DNA from: Microcyclospora pomicola
Taxonomy: Eukaryota > Ascomycota > Dothideomycetes > Capnodiales
DNA length: 64,000 nt
Assembly: GCA_002786065.1 (NCBI GenBank)
Contig: NHNY01000001.1
Coordinates: forward strand, 1,984,001 to 2,048,000
Direction: 5' to 3'
The notes below the pieces were generated by a model. The model worked only from the letters and a program-made list of their open reading frames with translations. It was not told the origin of the DNA and did no database searches. Every line of letters begins with the position of its first letter. Position 1 is the stretch's first letter. This document shows, piece after piece, positions 34,806-46,517 of the stretch. The position numbers were made by a program, and so were the translations under genes.

Positions 34806-37703
34806 ATGGTAAAGTGGTTCGGCAGCCGCAAGAAGAAGAAAAAGCCCGCCAACGACGAGACCATGCCACATCTCGTGTCCAGTTCGCCATTCCTCTCCAT
34901 TCGTCCGGATGCAGACTGTGGACGACAATCGAATGGACAAAATGGGGATGCGTCCCCCTATAATGGTTCGTCGACATCGCCGGTACGCAGCTTCGCCGGG
35001 TTGAGTCGACCCAATGGCCGTGCTGAGAGCGCCAACCACAAATACTCGAATGAGAGCGTCGGTTTGCACAAGGGCTTGAGCAATGGCGCAAGCAGTCATG
35101 CTGTTCCTGTCCAGACCAACGGCACGAATGGCACACACAGCAATAAGAGCACGGCCAACGGCTCTGCGTTCCACCATCTCACCAACGGCGTTGCGAAGCT
35201 CTCCACCAACGGTACTACAGCATCTACCCAGGATGAGTTCCTCCGGCTCGAGAGCCCCCAGCAAGACGTTCTTCTACTCCACGGCCCGGGGAAGAAATAC
35301 TCGCTCGAGCGCGCGCAGGAAATCCCTGAGTTGCGAGGGGATAACGAGATTCTCGTGCAGGTACTCGCCATCGGACTGAACCCGGTCGACTGGAAGGGCG
35401 CCGACTATGGCTTCAGCCAGCCCAGCTACCCGTGGGTCAACGGCCGCGACTTCGCTGGTATCGTCGTCCGCGCCTCGCGGAGTCCAGGTCGAATTCAGCT
35501 TGGGGATGTGGTGTTTGGCCCGTCGACCGACTACCGAGATGTGCGCAAGGCGGCGTACCAGGAGTATGTCGTGACCACCGACAGCAACGTGGCTCGCATC
35601 CCGTCTCACTACAGCGTCAAAGAGGGCGCGGCGCTCGGAGTCGCCTTCGTCGCCGCGGTGGTCGCGCTCGGTGTCAGTTTTGGACTGGACTTTTCGACAC
35701 TTCCCGACGACACTCGGGGACCAGATCTGCTCCAGCTGGTCCGCCAGCTAGATCCGCGTGAGGTGGCGGAGGACATCCGCGATGAGATCTTCACCGGCAT
35801 CTCCAACTCTGATCGCCCTCAGGTCGGTGAGTGGATCGCCATCTGGGGCGCCAACAGCACCACCGGACAGCTTGCGCTGCAGCTTGCTAAACTCGCTGGT
35901 CTTCGTGTCATCACCATCGCCGATGTAGCTAAAGGAGGCGCAAGGCTGTCGGAGCTCGGAGCAGACTTCCTCGTGGACAAATACGACACTGAACGTGCCG
36001 TGGCCATCGTCAAAGCCGTGACGCAAGGAAAACTTCGGTTCGGCATCGACACCACTGGAAAGGAGTCTGCGGAACTCCTTCAATCCACGCTTCATCAAAG
36101 CACGATTGGGCCCAGATCACACATCCTCGGATTCAACAGCTTGCCAAAGCAGGCTCCCGCCGGCGTCGTCCAGCACAAGGTACCCATCAAAATCTTTCAC
36201 GAGGCGGCCGACTTCGGCGAAAGTGTCATGACGTGGTTGGAGCAGCTCTTGGTGTCGAAGAAGCTGAAGCTGCCTCAAGTCGAGGTTGCAGAGGGTGGGC
36301 TCGCGGGTGTCAACGACGCGCTCGACCGCCTGCGAACTGGCACTGTCGGCGGTCGACGAATCGTGGTGCCAGTCGGTAAAGAGTCCGGTCACAGCACTCC
36401 CACGGCCACGTCCCCCATTAGCGAAGGCGTTCACGGTATCATCTCCAACACCAACGACCTGTCGTACCACGACGAGATCAACTCCGACTCGGATCGCGTC
36501 AAGTTCGCCTACTGGGTGCCTAATGTCTCGGGAGGTCTGGTCATCAGCAAGATCCCGCAACGCACACACTGGGATCTCAAGTCCAATATCAAATACGCGC
36601 AGACGGCTGAGAAGGTCGGGTTCGAGTATGCGCTCTCGCAGATACGCTTCATGGCGGGCTACGGTGCGGATAACCAGCACGAGCCGGTGTCCTTCTCCCA
36701 AGCTCTGCTGGGCAAGACCGAGAGACTCAAGCTTATCGCTGCCCTTCTGCCAGGACCTTGGAACCCTGCGGTTGCAGCGAAGATGATTGCTTCCATCGAT
36801 CACTATTCGGAAGGCCGTATTGCAGTCAACGTCGTTTCCGGTTGGTTCAAGCTCGAGGTAAGTAGCGCGATGACTACATTCTGTAAATATACTAGAAAAC
36901 AACACTGATCAGTACATCTCAAGTTCACATCCATCGGCCAATGGTGGCTCGACCACGCCGAGCGCTACCGCCGCAGCCGCGAGTTCATCGACTGTCTCAA
37001 GGGTATCTGGACACAAGAGTCCTTCACCTACAAAGGCGACTTCTACCAGTTCCACGACTATCCGCTCAAGCCCAAGCCTCTCGTCCTCCCAAACCGCCCA
37101 TACCCGGAGATCTTCCAAGGTGGCAACAGCGACGATGCCCAAGAGAACGCCGGCCACGCTTCCGACTACTACTTCATGAACGGCAATACGCTCGAAGGTT
37201 TTCAGAAGCAAATCGCGTCGGTGCGCGAGAAGGCCAAGAAAGCAGGACGCGAGGGGCAAGTACGGTTCGCGCTTAACGGCTTCGTCATCTGCCGCGAGAC
37301 GGAAGAAGAGGCCGTCCGCGTCCTGCAGGAGATTCAGGGTAAGGCAGACCCTGAGGCCGTCGAGGGGTTCCGTCAGCAGGTGCTGAATGCCGGCGCGTCG
37401 TCCAAGGAGAAAAACGGCATGTGGGCGAACAGCAAGTTCGAGGACCTGGTCCAGTACAACGACGGCTTCAAGACGAAACTCATCGGCACCAAAGAACAGA
37501 TCGCCGACCGCATCCTGCTGCTCAAGAGCTTGGGCGTCGATATCATCTTGACGGCGTTCCTGCACTACGAGGAGGAGATCGAGCAATTCGGCCGGGACGT
37601 GCTGCCGCTCGTCCGCGCGCTGGAGAAGCAGGGGCGGGGGAAGGATGAAGCGTATGAGGTGCGGTTGACGGGGGATGTGTATCGGGAAAGAAAGAAGGAG
37701 TAG
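34806..37703 (+). CDS. Fusion of medium-chain reductase and SfnG-like FMN monooxygenase
   Basis: Exons 34806-36857 and 36924-37703 give 943 residues. After a basic start (MVKWFGSRKKKKK) and a low-complexity Asn/Gly/Ser-rich stretch to about 150, residues 154-525 form a zinc-less medium-chain dehydrogenase/reductase (GLNPVDWKGADYG, NGRDFAGIVV, WGANSTTGQLALQLAKLAG). A linker of about 35 residues leads to a luciferase-like domain from 565 to the end (FAYWVPNVSGGLVISKIPQR, LSQIRFMAGYGADNQHE, LPGPWNPAVAAKMIASIDH, GRIAVNVVSGWF). The second half closely matches bacterial SfnG, the FMNH2-dependent dimethylsulfone monooxygenase that makes methanesulfinate for sulfur use. The frame is continuous through the linker without an intron there, so the fusion does not depend on a splice guess. 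The role of the reductase half (quinone, enoyl or flavin) is unknown. Confidence 0.9.
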
Positions 37704-38430
37704 ATGGGGAAAGATACTAGTTGCGAGTGGTGGAGGATGATTGGGACGTTGTTCTGGGTTTCTTTGCGAAAAAGGGTGCTGGGCGAAATACCTTTACCTC
37801 TGATTACCTTCTGAGGCTGGCGTGTACATTTGCTTGTTTTTGAGGACAAAAGTCAACCCGCGTTCACTGTGGGTTCAAGTCTCATGGTCTGAAATTATGC
37901 AATCGTCCTGCCAGATGTTCCATGCAGAAACTGCTTTCAGAATGATGGACAAACTTGTGGACGTGGTATGCCCTGAGTGCTTGATCTTGCGATCTCTGCA
38001 TCGAAGATATTGCTTCACGTCGATTGTTCGATGTCTCGAGAGGCTGTTGGCGAACGTGTTCACCCTGTGTAAAGTAGTATTCGATAGGTATGTAATGTTC
38101 GATGGGTGTTGGACTCACGACCCCGAAGTCATTTTATGCATGTTGCTATTTGTAGAGCGTCGGACGTCGGAGTTTCATGCAAAGGACGTACCTTTCCACT
38201 GTAAGCCAATCAGGAATGCTGCTTATTCTCGTCGAGGTCCACATGGCGGGAGAGCGCAGTAAAGTTGTCCGGGGTAGAGCTGTGGCATCATAACACGGAG
38301 GATACTTCGAGTATCACTATCGCTATACTTCTCTCTTCTTCTCTTCACCATTGCCATCTTCATCAATTCTACTATCCAACGAACTCGATATCTAACGAGA
38401 CCTTATAACCGCATCAACCGCACCGCAAAC
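37704..38430. other. Intergenic
   Basis: This stretch lies between the fusion gene and the DUF2231 gene. A 146-codon plus frame at 37822-38262 has no family feature and overlaps the likely 3' end of one gene and promoter of the next. Pyrimidine-rich leader sequence is seen at 38320-38430. Confidence 0.45.
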
Positions 38431-39048
38431 ATGCCTCCTGCGTAAGCTTCACCCTCCCCATTGGCACCTCTACCATCCCCTTCGCAAGGCTGACCTCCCG
38501 CCCCCAGCAAGCCCATCCACCCCGCGACCGTGCACTTCCCAATTGCCTTCATGTCGCTCGCCTTCGGCCTCGACATCTACACGGCGGCGATGCCACGCCT
38601 GCCCGGCGCCCTGCAGACGAGCGCCGTTGCCGCAACCGACATGCACCGCGCGTCGTACTACCTGCTCTCGCTGGGCCTGCTGACCGCGATCCCGGCCGTC
38701 ATCACCGGCGGCCAGCAGCTGGTCGTCATGCTCGCCAAGCAGGGCATGTACGAGGCCGACGGCAAGACGGTCAAGACCAAGGTCAAGGCCACCTTCGCCC
38801 ACGCCATCTTCAACGACGTCGTCCTCGCCGTGGCCGGCTACATCTGGTACGCCCGTCGCAGCATGGTCCAGGATACCGTGCTCGGCAAGCTGGGCAGCGA
38901 CTCCGCGTACGTCCCGGCCTTCTGGATGGTGGTTGCTGGTGGTATCGCCGCGGCCCTGCAGATGTATGCGGCTAGCATCGGCGGCACATTGACTTACAAC
39001 TACGGCGTCGGCTTCCAGAGCTTGAGCGCGAGCAAGAAGGCGCAGTAG
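38431..39048 (+). CDS. DUF2231 membrane protein
   Basis: An 11-nt first exon (38431-38441, MPPA) joins 38508-39048, giving 183 residues. The conserved opening KPIHPATVHFPIAF is the mark of the DUF2231 family. Four hydrophobic segments follow (AFMSLAFGLDIYTAA, YLLSLGLLTAIPAVITGG, ATFAHAIFNDVVLAVAGYIW and FWMVVAGGIAAALQMYA), with a short basic C-terminus. Bacterial relatives are predicted membrane proteins of unknown function, some linked to haem or redox proteins; the function here is unknown. The gene has strongly biased, GC-rich third positions, suggesting good expression. Confidence 0.82.
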
Positions 39049-40036
39049 AGGGGGAATATAAATGGAGCGGAACACGGAAGTAGCTGAGGAGGATACGAGC
39101 GGAGCGTACGGAAGAGAGGCACGATGCACAAGCGTTCGCGAGAAGAACAGCCACCGGTGGCACGAGGCGCTGCAGACTGTAGCAACAGCAAGGTAGATGG
39201 CGTAGCTTTCTTTGCGCTGCTGGCCATATGTAAGAACAAATTTTCGGAAAATGATGTTGGAATTATACAGAATTACATTCTCAAAATCTTACATTTGGCT
39301 TTCTTCATCTGCAAAGTCCACGACCAGTCTACCCCGTGAGCCCATGTCATGCAAGAGACAGGCATCGAGACTGTACAGCCATATATAAGCGACCGAGATC
39401 TTAGACTTGATCTCCAGAGAAGCCGTGGCTCAATCTTGCCAGAAGCGGAGACACTAGATACAGGTAGCACGCCCGATGCGCTGAGCATGACGGAGTCTCG
39501 AGTAATTTCCTTGAAGAGAAACCAATGCCTGTGTGTCTCCATTGACCAACTGAGGCTACTAAGCCATCTTTCCAACCGTGCCAGGAGTCTGCTTGCCATG
39601 ACTGAAGCTCGTCGATCTGTGATACATATCTCAAGGTCCCGCTATAACCAGCAGTTAGGCGCGAGCGTGGTGGCGTACCAGCTACCTACGCTTGACTGCT
39701 CGGAAGGAAAGGTAGGAGTACGTCTCACGGTGAGGTAAAGGTTATGAGAGACACGCGAGAGATGGTGGAGGAAAATATGATAGTGGTTCTCGTGTGGCTG
39801 GAGGAGCGCTGTCGCTCGAGCTAAAGACTGAAGGGACATATCTACGGAAGCATGGTCGAGGTCCAGCTAAGCCTGATCGTGCGCTTGCCCCTTGCAAGTA
39901 GACTAATCGCCCTGCCTGGTTCGAGATGCTGGGACATAGTGAAGCCCCCATCAAATAAGACTCAAAACTCCCCACAAACTCCTTGTTGATTTCATCATTG
40001 GCGAATTGTTGAAGCAAAGGTGGAGTCATCACTCGC
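39049..40036. other. Intergenic between convergent genes
   Basis: Only short open frames are present (up to 129 codons at 39349-39738, plus strand, with no family feature). No repeat or RNA gene is recognised. Confidence 0.5.
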
Positions 40037-41371
40037 TTACGCAAATGTCTACGATATGTTAGCCGCCAAGAACTGGGCTACGATGACCCGGGAGGACTCA
40101 CCAGGCGAACCACACCGTTGTTGGTGTTGCGGCCAAAGATGGACCAATTGATCGCCATCGTCTTGCCCGAAGGGTCGTACGAAGTGTAGGCGTCGGGGGC
40201 GTAAATGGAATCATAGTAGCCGCCGATCGAGTCGTTCTGGTAAAGACTGACGGGCGCCGACCACGGACCTTCAGGGGCAGCTGCCGTCCAGGCAAGGATC
40301 TCGTTGCCGAGCGTCTTGTTCACGCCGAGCACGATGTATTGCTGGTAGTATGGGTTGAAGTGCGCGGAGCCGAACGCCTCGACGTCTTCGATGATGGCGG
40401 CGGGTGCATAGCCATCGTAGTTGGGATACATCAGACGAGTCGAGCTGTACTCCGAACCGTCCCAGTATTCGTAGGAGTTGTAGTCCAGCTCACTGCCGTT
40501 GAGCACGCGGGCTATGAAGACGTCGTTATACTGTGAGCCGCCGGCGATACCATCAAGCTGGCCCCAGAGGTAGATGTAGCCATCAGTTCCGCTAACAGCG
40601 CCTGCGAGGTATTAGCAAACCTGCAAGAATTCTAGGGACCATTGATGGTGTCGACATACTCAGCCCCCAAACTGGTTCTTGGCTCGAGTCCCAGAAACCG
40701 CTATGAAGCATCAGTACATGCAGGAAACAGAAATTCTGCTCTAATCTTACGTCTGTGGAGAGCAAGTCGGCTGCGTGCTGCCAGGATCACTGCCAGATAC
40801 AACGGCCACTCCATTGGCAACCGGACATCCATCAACCTCGGTACAGCCGTCGTTTCCAGAGTTGGCTTCCTCGATATACCAGATAGCTCCGGTTGAAGCT
40901 CCGGTGGTAATGAGGTTACTCAAGTGAAGGCGGTTGCCATCTCCAGTAACGCCTGTTCCAGCCTGATCACAGAAGACTTGTGGATCGGGAGAAGAGTAGT
41001 CAAAAACCACAGTCGGTGAGTACGTGGCTTTTACAATGGTGTTACCGGCAAGGAACCTGCAGTTGGTCCCACTTTCGTAATCAGCCTCGTTGTCGCAGAC
41101 CAGAGTATCGGAGTAGGTCAAGATCGGAACACCACCGATTTCACCAGGAAGCCCGCTACACATAGACTCAACATCAGCTTGTCTCAGAAATAGTGGTAAC
41201 TGTCGGGGGATCTTCGTACCCATCACGGATGATGTATGGATCACTGGGGCTAGATTGGAAGTTCGCGAGCCACTCTGTGGATTCGACCTGGATGGTAGTG
41301 AGGGCCGACACCGATCCATGAAGCAACGAGAGCGAAGCAGCGCAGAGGAGAGGGCGGTTGTTGACAAACAT
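40037..41371 (-). CDS. Secreted beta-propeller protein, putative glycosidase-like
   Basis: Five exons fit: 41371-41220, 41155-40751, 40700-40660, 40601-40102 and a 12-nt last exon 40048-40037 (ending RLTFA), giving 369 residues. The first about 23 residues are a signal peptide (LLCAASLSLLHGSVSA). The rest is rich in aromatic residues, Gly and Asp with repeated short beta-strand blocks (DPYIIRDGGLPGEIGG, SGTDGYIYLWGQLDG, PEGPWSAPVSLYQN, YYDSIYAPDAYTSYDPSGK, MAINWSIF). This spacing resembles five-bladed propellers of DUF4185/DUF5005-type or glycoside hydrolase 43-like proteins. I cannot name the family with certainty. It is likely extracellular; the substrate is unknown. The short exons 3 and 5 are the least certain parts. 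Confidence 0.72.
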
Positions 41372-42494
41372 CTTGTTCGAGCTGTAAGGAATCTCCTAGT
41401 ACTGAGCGGTCTTTCTTGCCACGAGAGATGCTCTGCTCGTAGGACAGATGCATCTTCTTATAGACGACGGCTGCAGCGCTCGTGATTGCCTTTTACAGCT
41501 ATGGAGTTGCTTCAAGTGGAGTGATGCTGACATGGCCTGTCATAACAAGCGAACAGGATGTCTATCCATGCCCAGTGTATTGTATGCCTCTGTTGGTGGC
41601 GTCAGTTTTTCGGCCAACGAACGATGATCAAGCATTATCAAGCATCACTCCGTCATTGGCAAGGATCCTCCATGTCTACCTTATAGGAACGGAGCGTCGT
41701 ATGAACCGAAGATCCGTAGGATTGTCGAACCATGAAAACACCCAGTATGACGAAGACACTGCCTAAGCTTGACATACCGCTAGGTGACCATATATCATTG
41801 ATCAGCGCAGAAACGCTGGACAGCTTCAGGCAGACCATCCAGAAAATCCGTGGCAAACACATGTGAACATAATAGGAATGAACACAGCTCAGGAGGAAGC
41901 TCAGAGACGATACCATAGACGTCGAGAGTGTCGTTACAGTCCACCGCGACCACAAGAGGATGAATGATCAATTGCCCCACATGTTGGAAATGCAATGTCC
42001 TCCTGCTTCGAAGCTGCGGAGTACTTTCCGCTTCCTTCATTCCTAGAAGTAGTCCAACCTTCGCTCTGTCGACTCGAATCCTACCGGGGCCGCTTTGCGT
42101 CGTCGGCGGTTTTTACCACAATAGGAAGTGCGCATTGTTGGCTCTGTGGACCTTTCACCTGCACCGCAGTCAAACATGTGCAAAGGTTGTCAGGAAGTCC
42201 TTATGGCGCGGGCCGGAAGTCTCGTGATCATTCTTGTGCATTCTCGCTGGTCAGCTGCAGTGAATGTAAGAGCCATAGAAGCTCTTCGGTCTGCTGGTGG
42301 TGAACAGGAAGGATACTTTTGCACGAACTGCGATGAGGATTTGACACGTGCGCGAATGCAAATGAAATGACAAGGAGACTTTCCGCTACAGACGGCGATA
42401 CTCCGAACGCGGCTGATACTTGACGACCACAACATCCTTCATCCTCGCTATTTGCTCTGCAGGTGCTTTCATTAGCAACCCACATCTGCGCAAC
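41372..42494. other. Intergenic between divergent genes
   Basis: This is the shared upstream region of the secreted propeller gene (minus) and the CFEM gene (plus). Short open frames only; no motif or repeat is recognised. Confidence 0.5.
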
Positions 42495-43085
42495 ATGCGA
42501 GTACTATTATTATTCATCATCCACTTTATCGCGGTCTGGGCGCAGACAGGTCCACAAGCTCTCCTGCTCCCAGCATGCATCGTAAGCCCGCGAGATCCGT
42601 GTGATACTGCTCGAGCGACTGACCCAGACTTGACGCGACTATAGAAAAGCTGTGATCCCGCAGCGATCGCTTCCGTGAACTGCACCAATACCGACCAGCT
42701 ATGCCACTGTCAGCGACAGACGGGCATCATCTCCAATATCTCGGCCTGCGCGGGCAAAACATGTCCGGACCCAAGCTATGACCTGTACAGTAGGTAGACC
42801 CTCAAGCAGCATTGGTCTTTCAACCATTGACAGGTCCGCGCAGTCTTCACGACGCTATTTGGACAAGTCTGCGCGCCTTTCAATATCACAGTGCCGGTGG
42901 TCGGTAGTAATTCGACCAACACAACCAACACGACTAATTCAACCAACACCACTACCTCGTCATGCTCGTCAAGCTCGACTTGCTCAAGCAGCAACCCTAT
43001 CAACAACGCGAGCGGAATTGGATCTTCGATGCCGCTGATCAGCAGTGTCCTTGGCTTGGTGATATTGATCTTGTGTTTGAGCTGA
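42495..43085 (+). CDS. CFEM-domain GPI-anchored protein
   Basis: Exons 42495-42581, 42645-42789 and 42844-43085 give 157 residues. A signal peptide (MRVLLLFIIHFIAVWA) is followed by a CFEM domain with all eight cysteines in the right order (PAC, KSC, VNC, QLC, HC, SAC, KTC, QVC). Then comes a Ser/Thr/Asn-rich stalk, and a C-terminal hydrophobic tail (SSVLGLVILILCLS) preceded by small residues, a GPI-attachment signal. CFEM proteins sit at the fungal surface; some bind haem for iron uptake and some act in host contact. The haem-ligand Asp seen in Csa2-type proteins is not obvious here. The third intron acceptor is chosen as the CGCAG at 42839-42843, which keeps frame; the nearer CAG does not. 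Confidence 0.85.
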
Positions 43086-43619
43086 TAGAGTCCTGCCATG
43101 GGTTGCACAGTACTAAGCTATAGAATTGAGGTGCACCGGGGACGCGGTTCGAGTGCACCATGCTGTCAGTTACTTGGGTATTCGCGAGAAACACGCTCAA
43201 CCATGCAGCATCGGTGCCGGGGAGAAACATTTTCCTTGCCAACGAGGTCTGCTACTCTCCAGCACATCATCTATATCGTCTACATTGTGTCGTGTCTGAC
43301 TGCTGCTTGAGCGCGGGGTTCCAGCATTTCGGTTGCATGATCACGAATCCATACATGTTTTGCTTCGTTCGAGTTTCGATGTACCACCAATGTCACTCTA
43401 CAGTTACTCATCACAAGGGTGATGTGTTGGAAGGTTGAAGTTTCAGCACCAAATCCTTTGCTCGTCGTGACTTTGCGACTTGCCTTCTTTGCTCAACAGT
43501 CATCGGTTCTGGCCGTGGTACCGCACCTTATTTAACGTCGGACAGGTAAATTGCCACTCACGAGATTCCGTAACATGACCCTCCATCGAGTGTACAGCAT
43601 CAGCAGATGATTACAAAAG
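43086..43619. other. Intergenic between convergent genes
   Basis: This stretch separates the 3' ends of the CFEM gene and the PTH11-like receptor gene. No gene or repeat is seen. Confidence 0.5.
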
Positions 43620-44935
43620 CTATGATCTGTCCCGCCAGGCTTCTGAAGCGAGCATAGAGGACTCTATATCTATGTCCACCCTCACGTTGATGGCATCTGG
43701 GCTACCGCACTCTTCTTCCGTCACAATCGCGCTCTTCCCTTCGGCATGTACTCGCATCATTCCTGCTTCTGCAGCCAACGCATCTCTCAACAATATGTCA
43801 TCATCGTCCAAGATCTGATATACAGTTGAGTTGCGAAGTCCCCTCTTGGCTTCCAACACTGGCCCGTCAATGCGCTCATCTTTGTTGCCTTGAGAACGTT
43901 TCTTCCCGCGCTGCTCGGCAGATCCTGATGACGTACTCGCATTCTTGTTCTTGCTATGGAACAACACTCCGTAGGTTGGAATGCAGATGACTAGAATGCC
44001 CAGCCACACTTCCATGCCCACGAGGATCGTGATGGGGGCCATAGGGTAGGTGAAGTCTTCTTCGTTGGCCGTCGCTACGATCGCGATGCGCGCGACATTA
44101 ACCGCGCAGATACTGAGACCGAGCCCGAGCATACAGGTCGCGATGAGCTTCTTCTTCAGCGGCATTTGCAATCGCCAAAGGAAAGGCATCGGAAGCGCCA
44201 CTATGGCGCCATCGAGCACGAGATTGGACGTCGCTGTCGCAATCTCTTCAGTGAATCTGGTGCCGCACGTTCCGGAGATGCTTTGATTCCAATTCTTGGC
44301 AAGAGGGTGGCATCGCATGAAGCCCTTGACGACCCAGATTATCCAGAAGGAGATTGTCATGAACATCATGACATAGTTCGCCTTCAGGAAGCGAGGCAAA
44401 GGGAAGAGCTTGGCGTAGAAGCAAAGCATCGACATCTTGCAGAGGACGGTAGCTGTTGTCCATACGAAGAAGATGGCAAAGAAATCCTGAACAAAAGATG
44501 TCAGCAGATAGTAGCGACAAGGACCGACGATTTCACCAACCTTGAGTATGAACTCGATTATCTCCTTGCCTCTGGTGTTCTTCAGGATGGTGGCAAGATG
44601 AAGGCCGGCTCCACCCTCATAAACAGCAAGCAGGGTACAAGCGCCGAATCCTAAGATGAAAGCCTGAACTCCCAGTGGTTAGCAATCGTGGTTGACCAGG
44701 AGCGTCCCATGTACAGCCTCGTCCAACGAACGTCGGAACGTACTGGTACAAGATCACTTACCAATGCGGCGAACGCGAACCAGTCATGCGATTTGGCTCT
44801 TCCATTCCGGAGGATGATGGCCCAGATGCGTAAGAAGACGGCCAAGATGGATATGAGCGAGAAGACAATGGTGGTCACGACCAAGCCGGTGCCTCCAGGG
44901 CTTGCTGGGAGACCATCAGCCGGCATGCTGAGCAA
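43620..44935 (-). CDS. PTH11-like rhodopsin-domain receptor, CFEM-less
   Basis: Exons 44935-44762, 44663-44541 and 44486-43620 give 387 residues. Seven hydrophobic segments are visible, the first at about residues 18-42 (VVTTIVFSLISILAVFLRIW) and the last near ILVGMEVWLGILVICIPTYG. Family marks of the fungal rhodopsin domain include HDWFAFAAL, CKMSMLCFYAKLFP, NLVLDGAIVALPMPFLW and KKKLIATCMLGLG. The cytosolic tail of about 110 residues is hydrophilic and Ser-rich. PTH11-type receptors sense surface or host cues in plant-associated fungi; many carry an extracellular CFEM domain that is missing here. The second intron uses a GTTGGT donor. Confidence 0.86.
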
Positions 44936-46061
44936 TCGAGGTCTCGCTGCCGGAGCAAAGACAATGAGGTCGCTACTCTTGCCATGTTATGAGATGCTTC
45001 CATGAGCGTTTGGCAGTTGGCTACCTCAAGCTCCCGCTTCCTGTTCCTCCTCCGATGCCACTAGAGTGGCTACTGGAAAGCTACCTGACATATGATCTGC
45101 AAGACCGTCGCGGCTCGGCGCGCGCCATATTGATCTGAGGTTGGTACATCAGTATACCTTATAGTTCAAGCATCTGGAAGCTGTATTCTGACGATTTGAT
45201 CTCCCATCAGCGAATTTCAAGTGCCCGGGAGAGGAGCTGCCTTATGTACGCAGTAAGCTTTTGTCGGAGGAATTCAGAAGCGCTTGCGTCGAGGCTGACA
45301 GAATGCATGTTGATGGGATGGCAGGATCGCGGATTATGCACGTGGCGGCGCTAGTTCTAACTAGCACGCAAGAGTACCTCAGAGTACCTATGCGACGTTG
45401 GAGGCAGCTTGTCAAAGGCCGTCTAAACTCAATGTAGGGTATACACATGTATCTGCGTTGGCGTACTCGAGTCCGATAGTGCCAATGTTGCATCAACGGA
45501 GGGTTCAGCTTCCACTTGATCCTGCGAGGCTACATTGAAACCTGTTTCCATACACGCTATTCCTCGAGGGCCCGAGTTACCCTGCAGCCTGTGGCAAATC
45601 GTGCTCGAGAGACAGGGCACATTCTTCGCAATTGCGGGCCCATACATACATGAGGATCCTCCAATCCGTGGGTAACATCCGATGGAACTGTAAGGCTGAT
45701 CTTCTCGGTGGTTCCTTGCCAATGAGTACTCCTGAAGCGGCGGACCTTCCCCACGAGCAGACAAGCTTCTCGTGCGCGCGCAAGGATTCCCCAGTACGTT
45801 GCTTACACATATTGCCCGAACCGTCCTTTGCTGCTTCTACATGGTCATGAGCTGAAAGGCCCCCGAGCAAGCTGTAGGGATGTTGGCTGTATCGAGCGGA
45901 ACCTCCTCAGAGCCTGAGAGGTACAATCGCTCAGCCTCTGCGGAGCCTGATCGCGAAGCATAGCATAAGTAGCAGCATGAATCGCCGTTGTAACCTACTG
46001 CAACAACACTTCCCAATCTCTGAATACCTTGCGATACTGTACCGAAGCAGCTCTTGCAGCA
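44936..46061. other. Intergenic
   Basis: This is the shared upstream region of the PTH11-like gene (minus) and the small secreted protein gene (plus). Open frames reach 111 codons in overlapping minus-strand frames at 45429-45870 with no family feature. Nothing else is seen. Confidence 0.5.
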
Positions 46062-46517
46062 ATGCATATCTCCATCCCAGTCATCCTTGCCGCTATCGCA
46101 GGCCTCGCGTCAGCTAGCCCAGCGGCAACCACAACCACCGGTCCCCATGCTACGTGCGTATACGAAGTCATCGCCTCTGCCACGGCGTATGCGGCCAACA
46201 TGCCCAACAAGAACCTCACCGAAGCAAAAATCGATCAGTTGTACAGCGGCTTCACATTTAACTGTGAGGCCCCATTCAACTTCACTGCGCACATCCTGCA
46301 AACATCCACCATGACGCCTAAGCCATGGTTTGGTGCTGGATGGTACCGGCGCTCGACGCAGTGCACCGCCAACAATTTCGCTGTAATCCCTGGTACATGT
46401 ATGGAGGTGGATAATTCGAATGGAAACACGGATGTCACCTGTGTGCCATACACCGGCAGCACGTCGACGCCATTCCAGAAGGCTGCCGGCAGCTACTTTG
46501 CCGGCTTGAAGGCGTAG
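46062..46517 (+). CDS. Small secreted cysteine-containing protein
   Basis: A single exon encodes 151 residues. The signal peptide is clear (MHISIPVILAAIAGLASASPA). The mature part has five cysteines (ATCVYEV, TFNCEAP, STQCTAN, PGTCMEV, DVTCVPY), several N-glycosylation sites (NLTE, NFTA) and no known domain. The ATG at 46062 is chosen because it begins the signal peptide; the frame is open for eleven codons upstream. Size, secretion and cysteines fit a candidate effector or cell-wall protein. The odd cysteine number leaves one unpaired unless the protein dimerises. Confidence 0.75.
   Translation: MHISIPVILAAIAGLASASPAATTTTGPHATCVYEVIASATAYAANMPNKNLTEAKIDQLYSGFTFNCEAPFNFTAHILQTSTMTPKPWFGAGWYRRSTQCTANNFAVIPGTCMEVDNSNGNTDVTCVPYTGSTSTPFQKAAGSYFAGLKA

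Noticed and set aside
36117-36905. 262-codon minus open frame
   Set aside because: It is the antisense shadow of the reductase/monooxygenase fusion gene.
37822-38262. 146-codon plus open frame
   Set aside because: It fills a short spacer between two real genes and shows no family feature.
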